16,516 bases of DNA from Bacteroidaceae bacterium (GCA_017467745.1 JAFUKV010000181.1:1-16516), one strand, 5' to 3'; counted from the stretch's first letter, positions 5,360 to 14,359 are shown. Translations and numbers: made by a program. Notes: generated by a model not told the origin, from the letters alone.

Positions 5360-7996
5360 TTAGAACTCTTGTCCGATAATAAAATGTACTTGGTTGCCGC
5401 CTTTTTGCCCGTAAACCTTATCAAACCCGTAAGCATAGTCAATACCCATCATACCTACCATAGGCAAGAAAATGCGGGCGCCGACTCCTGCTGAACGTTT
5501 TAACTGGAACGGATTGAAATCCGATATATCCGTCCATGCGTTACCTCCTTCAACAAACGTCAACATATAAATAGTAGATGCAGGTTGCAATAACAACGGA
5601 AATCTCAATTCGGCCCCCAAACGCGTATAACAATAACCTTCTGCGCCGTAAGGAGTCAATGATCCGTTTTCATATCCACGCAACGCCACTGTTTCTGTTG
5701 CATAACTTGAAGAATATCCGGTCATACCATCCCCACCCATATAGAACGTTTCAAAAGGCGATTTCTTATATTTATTATATGAACCCAAAAATCCGAAATC
5801 AGCACGGGTCATCAATACCAACGTGTGTTGTTTTTCATTTCCCACAGGTGTTAGCGGAGTAAATGTCTTTGCTTTGAATTTCCATTTATGATATTCAATC
5901 CAACGATACATTTTTTGCTGGTCACGCTCATTATTTTTATCCAAGTTCTTGTAATCGATATTATCGAACAACGAATACGGCGGAGTAGCTTGAACCGACA
6001 ATGCGAATTGCGATCCCATACGAGTATATATAGGATTATCGATAGAGTTACGTGAGAGCGTAAACGTTAAACTTAAACTATTACTCTTACCGTTACGGAA
6101 ATAACGAATGTATTCCCAATCTTTCAACTTATACAATTGGTACCCTAATTCCGCATTAAACGTAAAATAGTCGTCAGGCCATACCAACCGTTTTCCGAAA
6201 CCTACCGCCAAACCGAATAGTTGAAGAGATTTATCCGGATCCATTGCGAACGAATAGTCGTATCCGCTATTGTTATATCCGTAATAACTATTGTACGATG
6301 TCAAATAATTACGATTGTAATAGTTAGAACTGATATCTGTCTGACGGCTATAATATGCCGTTACAGAGAGCAAGTTCGGACGTTTGCCTCCGAACCACGG
6401 GTCATAGAATGAAACCATATACGACTGATAATAGCGGGCATTAGTTTGTGCGCTTAATGTGAGTTGCTGACCATCTCCCTGAGGTATAAGGCCTTTGTAT
6501 GATTTGGGATTAAACAAGTTACGGATAGAGAAATTATTGAATTTCAAACTGATCTTACCAACAATACCTGTCTGCCCCCATCCTGCGGATAGCTCTACTT
6601 GGTCATTCGCTTTCGGCTGTAACCCGTAGATAATGTCTACCGTACTGTTTTCCTGATCAGGCTGCGCCTGCGGATTGATGGCTTCGGGATCAAAGTGTCC
6701 TAATTGTTGTATTTCGCGCACGGAACGAAGCAAATCGCTCTTACTGAACAATTCTCCGGGACGCGTACGCAACTCACGCCGTACCACATGCTCGTAAACC
6801 TTATCGTTCCCCTGAATAATTACCTTATTTACTTTGGCCTGCTCTCCTTCATAAATACGCATTTCCAAATCGACCGAGTCTCCCACAATATTCAATTCGG
6901 TAGGCATAATGTTAAAGAACAAGTATCCCCTGTCTAAATAAAGATTACTTACTGCATCGTTATCGTCTTTAAGACGTTGTTGCAATAACTTCTGATTATA
7001 TACATCGCCGTTCTTTATATTCAAGATTTCGCTAAGATATTCAGTCGGATACAATTCGTTGCCGACCCAGCGAATATCACGGATATAATATTTTTTCCCT
7101 TCGTCTATTTTAATTTTCACATCTACCGTTTTATCGCCACTCATCCAGAAAGTATCTTCTACGATAGTAGCGTCCCGATAACCTAATTCATTGTATTTAT
7201 CAAGAATCAGATTTAAGTCATTATGAAATTCTTCTTTTACAAACTTCTTTGTCTTGAACAGGTTATATATTTTCCCCTTTTCGTTGGTTTTTTTCATAGC
7301 CTTTTTGATTTTTCTATCAGATAAGGCTTCATTTCCTTCAATTTCAATCTTCCGTACTTTTATCTTCGCCCTTTTGTCGATAGCAATATGTACATCAACA
7401 AAGTCTTCTTTGTCCGGATCGTCCTTTTGCGTTATCTGCACGTCAATATTTCCGTACCCTTTCTCTTCATAATATTTATGGATAATCAATTTTGCTCTAT
7501 CAACCAGATTCGGCGAAATCTGACTACCTTTTACCAAGCCGATTTTCATATCCAAATCCTCCCTGTCAGACTTGCGTATGCCCGAATATGTAATAGACGA
7601 TATACGCGGCCGTTGTTTTAATGATATATCTAACCAGACTTTATCACCATACGTCTTTTCTACTTTTATAGATACATCTGAAAACAACCCCTGTTTCCAT
7701 AAGCGTTTTACCGCAGCAGAAATTTCCTCGCCGGGTATATAAATACGTTGTCCGACCGACAGCCCTGAAAGAGCTATCAATACATATTGATCCTTATTGG
7801 TTACATCCGAAACAGAAATGCCTGCAATCTCAAAATTACGGGGAGACTCAGAATAGTTGATTTCCGGATTATATATCGTATCAAGTTGTAAAAGCGATTG
7901 CGCATGAACCGATAGCGTACCTATTAAAGATACAATAAACAGCAGAAATAATTTATGCATAAATGTGTGTCGCATTATTTTTTTTATGATTGTCAT
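5360..7996 (-). CDS. bamA: Outer membrane protein assembly factor BamA
   Basis: Central Omp85-family subunit of the beta-barrel assembly machine; inserts outer-membrane proteins. A signal peptide ends near SVHAQS (about residue 33). Five POTRA domains fill about 50-460; motifs such as ISSITYSGIRKSD, VRKIEIEGNEALSD and VNKVIIQGNDKVYE mark domain starts. A 16-strand barrel fills about 465-878. The conserved loop-6 motif appears as LRGY (Arg773), and the protein ends in Phe878, as expected for a barrel. At 878 residues it is longer than the E. coli protein (about 810). Residues 548-585 are unusually Tyr- and Asn-rich and fall in the first part of the barrel. The ATG at 7996 overlaps the uppS stop by 4 bp (ATGA), indicating translational coupling. 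Later starts at MRHTF or MHKLF would also leave a usable signal peptide. Confidence 0.95.
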   Translation of the reverse strand: MTIIKKIMRHTFMHKLFLLFIVSLIGTLSVHAQSLLQLDTIYNPEINYSESPRNFEIAGISVSDVTNKDQYVLIALSGLSVGQRIYIPGEEISAAVKRLWKQGLFSDVSIKVEKTYGDKVWLDISLKQRPRISSITYSGIRKSDREDLDMKIGLVKGSQISPNLVDRAKLIIHKYYEEKGYGNIDVQITQKDDPDKEDFVDVHIAIDKRAKIKVRKIEIEGNEALSDRKIKKAMKKTNEKGKIYNLFKTKKFVKEEFHNDLNLILDKYNELGYRDATIVEDTFWMSGDKTVDVKIKIDEGKKYYIRDIRWVGNELYPTEYLSEILNIKNGDVYNQKLLQQRLKDDNDAVSNLYLDRGYLFFNIMPTELNIVGDSVDLEMRIYEGEQAKVNKVIIQGNDKVYEHVVRRELRTRPGELFSKSDLLRSVREIQQLGHFDPEAINPQAQPDQENSTVDIIYGLQPKANDQVELSAGWGQTGIVGKISLKFNNFSIRNLFNPKSYKGLIPQGDGQQLTLSAQTNARYYQSYMVSFYDPWFGGKRPNLLSVTAYYSRQTDISSNYYNRNYLTSYNSYYGYNNSGYDYSFAMDPDKSLQLFGLAVGFGKRLVWPDDYFTFNAELGYQLYKLKDWEYIRYFRNGKSNSLSLTFTLSRNSIDNPIYTRMGSQFALSVQATPPYSLFDNIDYKNLDKNNERDQQKMYRWIEYHKWKFKAKTFTPLTPVGNEKQHTLVLMTRADFGFLGSYNKYKKSPFETFYMGGDGMTGYSSSYATETVALRGYENGSLTPYGAEGYCYTRLGAELRFPLLLQPASTIYMLTFVEGGNAWTDISDFNPFQLKRSAGVGARIFLPMVGMMGIDYAYGFDKVYGQKGGNQVHFIIGQEF

Positions 7997-8733
7997 AATT
8001 GTTCGCTGATTTTTCCGAAACGCCGTTCGCGTTGTTGGTATTCATATATGGCTTTACACAGCGAATCTTCTCTAAATTCCGGCCAATATTCGTCCGTAAA
8101 ATAGAGTTCCGAATAAGCTGATTGCCATAATAAAAAATTACTGATTCTAACCTCCCCGCCGGTACGGATCAATAAATCCGGATCGGGAAAATCTTTTGTA
8201 TTTAAATATGTTTCAAATTTTTCCACATCAATCGTATCAACCGATAATACATCATTTTGAACATCTTTCACTATTTGCCGTACGGCATTTACTATCTCCC
8301 ACCGTGATGAATAGCTTAATGCTAAAACCAATGTCAAACCGGAACATCCTGCTGTCACTTCCACGCTTCTATTCAAAGCGGCTGTCACATCATCGGGCAT
8401 TTGAGATAAATCGCCGATTATCCGCAGCCGGACATTATTTTGTTTCAATACATCTGTCTCTTTTTCCAACGCATAAGCCAACAACGACATCAATGCTTGC
8501 ACTTCCTGAGCCGGACGATTCCAATTTTCAGTTGAAAATGTGTACAAAGTAAGATATTCTATTCCCAATTTGGCCGCAGACTCGGTTATTTTACGAACTG
8601 ATTCTACTCCGTACTGATGTCCATAGCTTCGGTCTTTTCCTTGCTTTTTCGCCCATCGTCCATTACCGTCCATAATTATGGCAATGTGCTTCGGCAATAA
8701 AGTTTTATCTATCTTATCTTTATATGATGACAT
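7993..8733 (-). CDS. uppS: Isoprenyl transferase (undecaprenyl diphosphate synthase)
   Basis: cis-Prenyltransferase that extends farnesyl diphosphate with isopentenyl diphosphate to make the C55 lipid carrier for peptidoglycan and surface glycans. At 246 residues it has normal length. The catalytic motif HIAIIMDGNGRWAKK carries Asp22, and further signature segments are LYTFSTENWNRP, the RTGGEVRISNFLLWQ region and the YSELYFTDEYWPEF stretch near the C-terminus. The start at 8733 lies 33 nt after the lipoprotein stop, and the stop codon overlaps the bamA start. The pairing with bamA fits a shared envelope-growth unit. The exact product chain length cannot be read from sequence. Confidence 0.95.
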   Translation of the reverse strand: MSSYKDKIDKTLLPKHIAIIMDGNGRWAKKQGKDRSYGHQYGVESVRKITESAAKLGIEYLTLYTFSTENWNRPAQEVQALMSLLAYALEKETDVLKQNNVRLRIIGDLSQMPDDVTAALNRSVEVTAGCSGLTLVLALSYSSRWEIVNAVRQIVKDVQNDVLSVDTIDVEKFETYLNTKDFPDPDLLIRTGGEVRISNFLLWQSAYSELYFTDEYWPEFREDSLCKAIYEYQQRERRFGKISEQL

Positions 8734-8766
8734 TCTTTCGTTCTCTTATATTCTAAGGCAATAACG

Positions 8767-10257
8767 TTATTTTATGGGATCGAAAGACAATTTATTAATA
8801 ACGCCTCTCCACACCTGATTATAGGTAATTTGTTGTCCGTTTTGAGACCCTTCTCCACCAAATACATATATATAAGGAATATCCTCATTTGCATACGTTA
8901 CAACTTCACGGGCTTTATATGCAGTATTCAGACGCGGAGCATCCATTGACAACCATTGTACTTGGGCATTAAATGGCGATTCTCTTAAAATTTGTACCGA
9001 CGCATAGGCTTTTGCCGGGATATCTTCCGGTAAAGTCATCGACGTTCCGCTCTTTTTCCATACAATACCCATATCTTCCGAGTAATACAAATCTTTCAGA
9101 TATTGTCCGCTCGCATCTTTACCGCCAATAATAAACCATACCGCACGGTCTGATTGCGGTTCGTTAAAATAAGAGAAGAACAACGCACCTTCTCTGGGTG
9201 TAAACGGATTGGACTCTTGCGTTACATTATTCATATTTCCCCAAGAAGTACCGTCGAAGCCCCATACGGCGTCAGACAAAGTACCGTCGGCACGGACTCC
9301 TCCAAAAAAAGCGAGTTGTTGAAATATTCCGCCTTGAAAAGTTATAAAATTGCTATAACCGGAAATCGGGAACAACGGGTCTACCGTTTCTCCTATTGTA
9401 GCCTGCGTCCCGTCAAACATAAAATGTTTATATACTCCACCGTCTTCAACAACGCCTAAAATAACCGATGTAGAAAGAGTGGATGCCGGCAGAACGCCAA
9501 TCAACCCGGTTATAGGTAAAGCATCGTACAAAACTGTCCATGAAGTACGGCCATCTTCTGACATATATAATTTACGATCTGTCAGTCCCAACACAAAATA
9601 TTTGCCATTCATAACCTGCAATGACTTCAAATCCGGAGCAAACCCAAACAAGACGTTTTCCGCCGGAGTATTCCAACCTCCCGCATTAGGCGTATAAATA
9701 AAATAATCGTTAGCTACTTGTACATAGCTGAACGTGTTTCCATCTACTGATATTGTTTTCTGGGCATCTATTTTTTCTACCGGAAAAGTATATTGAGCCA
9801 ATTGACTCCACTGTAAAGAGTCTGGGAGCAGTTTATGAACATTGACCTTTACGTCATAGACTTTCTCCGAGAGGCCATTTTCCGATACGACTTTCAATTG
9901 CACGGGTTTTGTAAAATCGAGCGAGTCCTCAGGATTCGTATAATAATTAATTTCGCCCTCAGGAGTTATAAAAATAGCTTTCGAAGCATAATCGAACGTT
10001 ACATCTACCATCAGGTTAGAAACATCCGTCCCTATCGGCAACGAATCGGCATTGTATATCTGTCCGCCTATTAAATCGATAGTAAAGAAAACCTTGTCAA
10101 GCCCTTCCATTATATTATTATCGATTTTCAAACTAAAACTATTTACTGCCGTACTTCCGGTATACGCTTCCGAAGAAATAGTGTTGCTTCCTCCCGTACA
10201 AGAAAAAGAGAAGATTAAGCCTATCAAGGCTATACAAGATACATATATTTTTTTCAT
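8767..10257 (-). CDS. DUF6242-like lipoprotein with a beta-propeller-like C-terminal region
   Basis: A 496-residue lipoprotein of unknown function at the head of the envelope cluster. The signal peptide MKKIYVSCIALIGLIFSFSC ends in a lipobox-like FSFS|C, making Cys20 the likely lipidated residue. No acidic cluster follows it, so there is no obvious surface-export signal, and a periplasm-facing outer-membrane location is plausible. Residues about 38-145 look like Ig-like beta-sandwich domains. Residues about 160-496 contain repeated strands with Asp-box-like motifs (SEDGRTSW at 233-240, SEDMGIVW at 393-400) and Kelch-like FIIGG and YVFGG segments, suggesting a beta-propeller. I recognise the type as the Bacteroidales DUF6242 family, named from memory. 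Co-transcription with uppS, bamA and the Skp genes suggests a role in outer-membrane assembly, which is inference. Confidence 0.8.
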   Translation of the reverse strand: MKKIYVSCIALIGLIFSFSCTGGSNTISSEAYTGSTAVNSFSLKIDNNIMEGLDKVFFTIDLIGGQIYNADSLPIGTDVSNLMVDVTFDYASKAIFITPEGEINYYTNPEDSLDFTKPVQLKVVSENGLSEKVYDVKVNVHKLLPDSLQWSQLAQYTFPVEKIDAQKTISVDGNTFSYVQVANDYFIYTPNAGGWNTPAENVLFGFAPDLKSLQVMNGKYFVLGLTDRKLYMSEDGRTSWTVLYDALPITGLIGVLPASTLSTSVILGVVEDGGVYKHFMFDGTQATIGETVDPLFPISGYSNFITFQGGIFQQLAFFGGVRADGTLSDAVWGFDGTSWGNMNNVTQESNPFTPREGALFFSYFNEPQSDRAVWFIIGGKDASGQYLKDLYYSEDMGIVWKKSGTSMTLPEDIPAKAYASVQILRESPFNAQVQWLSMDAPRLNTAYKAREVVTYANEDIPYIYVFGGEGSQNGQQITYNQVWRGVINKLSFDPIK

Positions 10258-10384
10258 TCTATATTATTTCTTTACATTTTCCGGATTTTAATTTTCAGAA
10301 AAAATTCAAAACCCGGCGTATCAATTTGCATATATCCAATCCGAATACGCATATCTACAATTGTTCACATTACAATATGACGTG

Positions 10385-10417
10385 CAAAATTAGAAACATT
10401 TTTCGCTTTCGCACATA
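10385..10417 (-). promoter_or_regulatory. Promoter of the envelope cluster
   Basis: On the minus strand TAATTTTG (10392-10385) is a perfect TAnnTTTG. Upstream, TATG (10417-10414) at 21 bp, or TGTG (10415-10412) at 19 bp, gives a three-of-four -33 match. A start near 10379 leaves a leader of about 120 nt before the ATG at 10257. The rest of the 268-bp gap 10258-10525 is AT-rich, and I see no terminator for ribD in it. Confidence 0.6.
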
Positions 10418-10525
10418 AGAAAGGAGAGAATTATAATAATTTATGTATAGAAACATCTCTTAATGATATTTTTTACACAAAAGAATTTTCCTTTTTATTA
10501 GACATTTTCTCCATTTTCCCAACCT

Positions 10526-11566
10526 TTATCGCTTATTCAGAAAACAGCAGATTTTTGTTTCGTCAAAACTTTGTATATGCGATGGAAAACCGGATAATAG
10601 CGGAGCGGCAACGCCATCTCTTATCCTTTTTTCAGAAACCTCTACCCGAGCTTCATTCCAACAACCTTCATTTATAAAACTTTGCAATAACGAAGCTCCT
10701 CCTTCTACCAGTAAACTCTGTATACCGTGTTCAAATAAAATCTTTAACCAACTTTCAAGAGAAAGTTTTTTTACATCCGATTTCCAAAACTGAACATTTC
10801 CGAAATTTTCCGCCTCCACCTCCGTCAACACTCGGGTAGGTAACCCGTCCGTAAAAAGTTTTAAATACGCAGGCAATACCCGCTGACGGTCAAACACTAT
10901 TCTTAAAGGACTTTTTCCACTCCATCGGCGCACATTCAACAACGGATTATCTAAACGCGCCGTCCCCGTACCAACACAAATCGCGTCTACTTCCGACCGC
11001 AATTTATGAACAAGGGTTGCCGTTACGGGCGAAGAAAAAGTCTCTGCCGGTTCCCTTTCATCCCGTTTTCGATCGATATATCCATCGGCACTTTGCGCCC
11101 ATTTCAATATTACATACGGGGTTTTCCGAATCTGAGCGAACATAAAAAAACGGTTCAAATCTTTGCACTCTTGTTCTAATATTCCCGTAACTACCTCTAT
11201 CCCGGCAGAACGTAACATTCGGACTCCTCGTCCGGAGACTTTTTCAAACGGATCAAGGCATCCCACTACCACACGAGGAATATTTTTCCGTATAATCAAT
11301 TCTGCACACGGAGGCGTCTTTCCATAATGAGAGCAAGGTTCTAACGAGACATATAAAGTAGAACGCGACAGCAAGCTATCGTCTTTTACCGCATTTATGG
11401 CATTTACCTCAGCATGAGCCTCTCCGCAACGGCGATGATACCCCTCGCCTATTATACATCCATCGCAAACGAGCACCGCACCCACCATCGGATTAGGAGA
11501 TACCTGTCCTGCTCCACGTCTTGCCAACTGCAAGCATCTACGCATATAAAATTCGTCTCTAAACAT
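10526..11566 (-). CDS. ribD: Bifunctional riboflavin biosynthesis protein RibD (deaminase and reductase)
   Basis: Carries out two successive steps of riboflavin synthesis: deamination of the pyrimidine from GTP, then NADPH-dependent reduction of the ribosyl side chain. The N-terminal cytidine-deaminase-like domain (about 1-145) has the zinc site His51-Ala-Glu53 (catalytic Glu53) and PCSHYGKTPPC (Cys78, Cys87). The C-terminal reductase domain (about 148-340) includes GTGTARLDNPLLNVR and LLVEGGASLLQSF. At 346 residues it is slightly short of the usual 360-370 but complete in both domains. The ATG at 11566 gives the expected FRDEFYMRRCLQLA opening. It is transcribed away from prmC across 44 bp. 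A near-match -7 box (TAGATTTA, 11603-11596) could drive it, without a clear -33. Confidence 0.95.
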   Translation of the reverse strand: MFRDEFYMRRCLQLARRGAGQVSPNPMVGAVLVCDGCIIGEGYHRRCGEAHAEVNAINAVKDDSLLSRSTLYVSLEPCSHYGKTPPCAELIIRKNIPRVVVGCLDPFEKVSGRGVRMLRSAGIEVVTGILEQECKDLNRFFMFAQIRKTPYVILKWAQSADGYIDRKRDEREPAETFSSPVTATLVHKLRSEVDAICVGTGTARLDNPLLNVRRWSGKSPLRIVFDRQRVLPAYLKLFTDGLPTRVLTEVEAENFGNVQFWKSDVKKLSLESWLKILFEHGIQSLLVEGGASLLQSFINEGCWNEARVEVSEKRIRDGVAAPLLSGFPSHIQSFDETKICCFLNKR

Positions 11567-11585
11567 CTTTTTCTTACATTTTCAT

Positions 11586-11593
11586 TACCTTTG
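11586..11593 (+). promoter_or_regulatory. -7 box upstream of prmC
   Basis: TACCTTTG is a perfect TAnnTTTG match 17 bp before the prmC ATG at 11611. No good -33 TTTG is found 19-21 bp upstream, so it is scored on the -7 box and its position. It should drive prmC, recX and the ComF gene, with a leader of only about 10 nt. Confidence 0.5.
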
Positions 11594-11610
11594 CGTAAAT
11601 CTATCTCGAC

Positions 11611-12456
11611 ATGCAGAATTGTATATCGCATATCAAAACAACGTTAGGAACACACTACTCCGCTTCGGAAATAAACAGTTTTATCCGTATAATTTTCGAG
11701 TCCGTATGCGGATATACCCTAACAGACTTAATTTTGCACAAAAATACTATTTTATCCGATTCTACACGAAAACAAATCGACAAGATAGTAGAACGCATAG
11801 ACCAAAACGAACCGATTCAATACATATTGGGGAAATGCCGTTTTTGCGGCATTACCTTTTCCGTTACACCGGACGTGCTTATTCCTCGTCCCGAAACAGA
11901 AGAGATGGTAGAACTTATAGCAACACGGCACTTCGGGACAAATCCCCGTATATTGGACATCGGTACAGGAAGCGGTTGCATTGCTGTTTCTCTGGCAAAA
12001 AAAATACAGAAATCCGATGTCGACGCATGGGATATTTCAGAAAACGCCCTCCAAATAGCCCGAAAAAACGCACAAGAAAATAACGTTACCGTTACGTTTG
12101 AACAGATAGACATTATCCAAGAATCGCCCCAAATAAACCGGCAATACGATATTATAGTCAGCAACCCGCCATACGTATGTCTAAACGAAAAAGCCGATAT
12201 GGAGAAAAACGTATTGGATTATGAGCCTCATTTGGCGCTTTTCGTTCCCAACGAAGATCCGTTGCTTTTTTATCGGCTTATACTTCAAGCCGGCAGGCGA
12301 TTGCTTACCGACAACGGTTATATCTATTTTGAAATAAACCGTAAATTCGGCAACGAAACCGCCGCCCTCTTACAAACAAACGGATACGAAAAAATAGAAA
12401 TCATTCAAGATATATCCGGAAACGACAGAATAATCACCGCCCGACTAAAACGATAA
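11611..12456 (+). CDS. prmC: Peptide chain release factor N5-glutamine methyltransferase
   Basis: Methylates the glutamine of the GGQ motif in release factors RF1 and RF2, using S-adenosylmethionine, which improves translation termination. At 281 residues it has the family length. The N-terminal helical substrate-binding domain covers about 1-95. The Rossmann methyltransferase domain begins with DIGTGSGCIAVSLAKK (116-131), the SAM-binding loop, and carries NPPY (185-188), which holds the target glutamine. The IPRPETEEMV segment before the Rossmann domain is also characteristic. It is divergent from ribD and followed by recX after a single base. Confidence 0.96.
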   Translation: MQNCISHIKTTLGTHYSASEINSFIRIIFESVCGYTLTDLILHKNTILSDSTRKQIDKIVERIDQNEPIQYILGKCRFCGITFSVTPDVLIPRPETEEMVELIATRHFGTNPRILDIGTGSGCIAVSLAKKIQKSDVDAWDISENALQIARKNAQENNVTVTFEQIDIIQESPQINRQYDIIVSNPPYVCLNEKADMEKNVLDYEPHLALFVPNEDPLLFYRLILQAGRRLLTDNGYIYFEINRKFGNETAALLQTNGYEKIEIIQDISGNDRIITARLKR

Positions 12457-12457
12457 T

Positions 12458-12922
12458 ATGAAAAATCTATCTCCCCAAGAAGCGTTGCACCGGGCTGCCG
12501 CATTATGCTCAAAAAGCGAATACAGCACAGCGGAAATAGACGACAAACTGTCGGCATGGGGTATCGCCAAATCTGACAGGATAGAGATTATAGAACGCCT
12601 GACCAACGAAAAATTTATAGACGACGAACGGTTTGCCCGTGTATTCGCCAGCGACAAATTCCGTTTTAACCGGTGGGGCAAGATAAAAATATCGTACGCC
12701 CTTCAACAAAAAAAGGTATCCGCACCTCAAATACGGAAAGCGCTCGAACAAATAGACTCCGCCCAATATGAACAAACTTTAATCTCGCTGATAAGAGAGA
12801 AAGCGAAAACTCTAAATGATACTGACGATTATCAGCGAAGAAACAAGATATACAGGTTTGCTCTTTCTCGCGGATTTGAACCGGAATTGATAAGCCGTAT
12901 TTTACATCTTGAAATTTCATGA
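12458..12922 (+). CDS. recX: Regulatory protein RecX
   Basis: Small, all-helical modulator that binds and restrains RecA filaments in recombination and the SOS response. The 154 residues show the RecX pattern: three repeated three-helix units with LSAWGIAKSDRIEIIERL, FIDDERFARVFASDKF and LISRIL-type segments. No enzymatic motif is expected. There is one base between the prmC stop and this ATG, and the stop overlaps the ComF start by 4 bp (ATGA), so the three genes are tightly coupled. recA is not in the window. Confidence 0.92.
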   Translation: MKNLSPQEALHRAAALCSKSEYSTAEIDDKLSAWGIAKSDRIEIIERLTNEKFIDDERFARVFASDKFRFNRWGKIKISYALQQKKVSAPQIRKALEQIDSAQYEQTLISLIREKAKTLNDTDDYQRRNKIYRFALSRGFEPELISRILHLEIS

Positions 12923-13611
12923 AACGATTAATTTCAGAATTTGTCGATCTTTTTTACCCTCGATTATGCATCATTTGCCAACGGGCATTGATGACAAACG
13001 AGCGGCATTTGTGCCTGCATTGCCTGCAACAAATGCCCCGCACGAACTATCACACAAAAGCAGACAACCCGATAGAACAGTTATTCTGGGGAAAAGTAGA
13101 AATAGAATCGGCTTATTCATATTTTTTCTTTCTGCCGGAAGGCAATTTCAGACATTTTATACATGCCATTAAATACGGAGGCGAAACGGATGCCGCCCGA
13201 TATATGGGAGCCCGTTACGCTGCGGAATTGCAAGCGGCAGGAAAATTCTCAGACATAGACTACATCGTACCTGTGCCTTTGCACCCAAAACGCCTCAGAC
13301 AACGAGGTTACAACCAAAGCGAAAAAATAGCGTGCGGAATATCGGTAATTCTTCAAAAACCCGTCCGTACAGACATATTGTACCGAAAATACGCCACAGA
13401 AACGCAAACACACAAATCCGTTTATGAACGTTGGAAAAATATGCAGGGCATATTCGATACTAAAAACACGGATATTCCTCTGTATCCACACTTTTTATTA
13501 GTAGACGACGTTATCACTACCGGCGCCACATTGATAGCTTGCGCACAACAATTATTACAACGTTACAAAACCGCCCGCATAAGCATCGTTACATTAGCGG
13601 TAGCTCCTTAA
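12919..13611 (+). CDS. ComF-family phosphoribosyltransferase-like protein
   Basis: A 230-residue ComF/GntX-type protein linked in other bacteria to DNA uptake; its enzymatic role is not established. The N-terminus has a zinc-finger-like cysteine set, Cys17-x2-Cys20 and Cys32-x2-Cys35. The central segment VPVPLHPKRLRQRGYNQSEK is the family hallmark. The C-terminus has the PRPP-binding loop LVDDVITTGATL (Asp196, Asp197, with Thr200-Thr204). The start overlaps the recX stop, so translation is likely coupled. No terminator is visible after the stop, but a promoter for pyrE begins about 55 nt downstream. Whether this organism is naturally competent cannot be told from the window. Confidence 0.93.
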   Translation: MKRLISEFVDLFYPRLCIICQRALMTNERHLCLHCLQQMPRTNYHTKADNPIEQLFWGKVEIESAYSYFFFLPEGNFRHFIHAIKYGGETDAARYMGARYAAELQAAGKFSDIDYIVPVPLHPKRLRQRGYNQSEKIACGISVILQKPVRTDILYRKYATETQTHKSVYERWKNMQGIFDTKNTDIPLYPHFLLVDDVITTGATLIACAQQLLQRYKTARISIVTLAVAP

Positions 13612-13665
13612 AAAATCACGACCTCAAAAAGAGACGGTTTCACATACAAATACCACGAAAAATAG

Positions 13666-13673
13666 TATATTTG
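13666..13673 (+). promoter_or_regulatory. -7 box upstream of pyrE
   Basis: TATATTTG is a perfect TAnnTTTG, 47 bp before the pyrE ATG. The expected -33 TTTG is missing; the nearest TTTC (13638-13641) is 24 bp away, too far. Transcription should start near 13680 and cover pyrE, the SRPBCC gene and argH. Confidence 0.5.
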
Positions 13674-13720
13674 CACTGCATAAAAAATGGAGAAAAAGAA
13701 ATCAAAAAAATAGAATCAAT

Positions 13721-14359
13721 ATGGAAAATTTAGAAAGACTTATTGCTAAAAAGCTACTAAAAATCAGTGCTGTAAAACTTCAACCATCGAACGCTTTCAC
13801 TTGGGCGTCAGGATGGAAATCGCCTATATATTGCGACAATCGCAAAACTTTATCATATCCGGCTATCCGTAATTTAATAAAAGTAGAGCTTAGCCGTATT
13901 ATCCTTGAAAATTTTGAAGACGTCGACGCTATTGCCGGTGTTGCTACCGGAGCTATTGCACAAGGCGCCATGGTGGCGGAAGAATTAGGACTTCCTTTTG
14001 TGTACGTACGTTCTGCGCCCAAAGATCACGGATTGGAAAACCTCATTGAGGGAAACCTTCGTCCCGGGCAACGCGTTGTCGTTATCGAAGACCTTATATC
14101 TACCGGCGGCAGTAGCCTAAAAGCAGTAGAAGCTATCCGCAAAAACGGATGCGAAGTAATAGGTATGGCTGCAATTTTCACTTACGGATTCCCCATTGCC
14201 GTAGAAAAATTCCAAGAAGCTAACGTAAAATTAATTACATTAAGCAACTACAACGCTGTTTTGAAAGAAGCTCTCAGCACCAACTATATTACCGATGCGG
14301 ACATGGCTACTTTGCAAGAATGGAGAAAAGATCCTGCGGCATGGAACCCCAATAAATAA
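13721..14359 (+). CDS. pyrE: Orotate phosphoribosyltransferase
   Basis: Transfers the ribose phosphate of PRPP onto orotate to form orotidine 5'-phosphate, the fifth step of pyrimidine synthesis; acts as a dimer in the cytoplasm. The 212 residues have normal length. Visible motifs are FTWASGWKSPIYCDNRK near the N-terminus, GVATGAIAQGAMVAE in the middle, the catalytic flexible loop with PKDHGLEN, and the PRPP loop VIEDLISTGGSS (122-132: Glu123, Asp124, Ser127-Ser131). A promoter-like box precedes it, and the SRPBCC gene follows after 6 nt. Confidence 0.97.
   Translation: MENLERLIAKKLLKISAVKLQPSNAFTWASGWKSPIYCDNRKTLSYPAIRNLIKVELSRIILENFEDVDAIAGVATGAIAQGAMVAEELGLPFVYVRSAPKDHGLENLIEGNLRPGQRVVVIEDLISTGGSSLKAVEAIRKNGCEVIGMAAIFTYGFPIAVEKFQEANVKLITLSNYNAVLKEALSTNYITDADMATLQEWRKDPAAWNPNK

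Noticed and set aside
8196..8552. 118-codon frame antisense to uppS
   Set aside because: Shadow of a conserved enzyme; the His/Leu-rich composition is that of a reverse reading of its codons.
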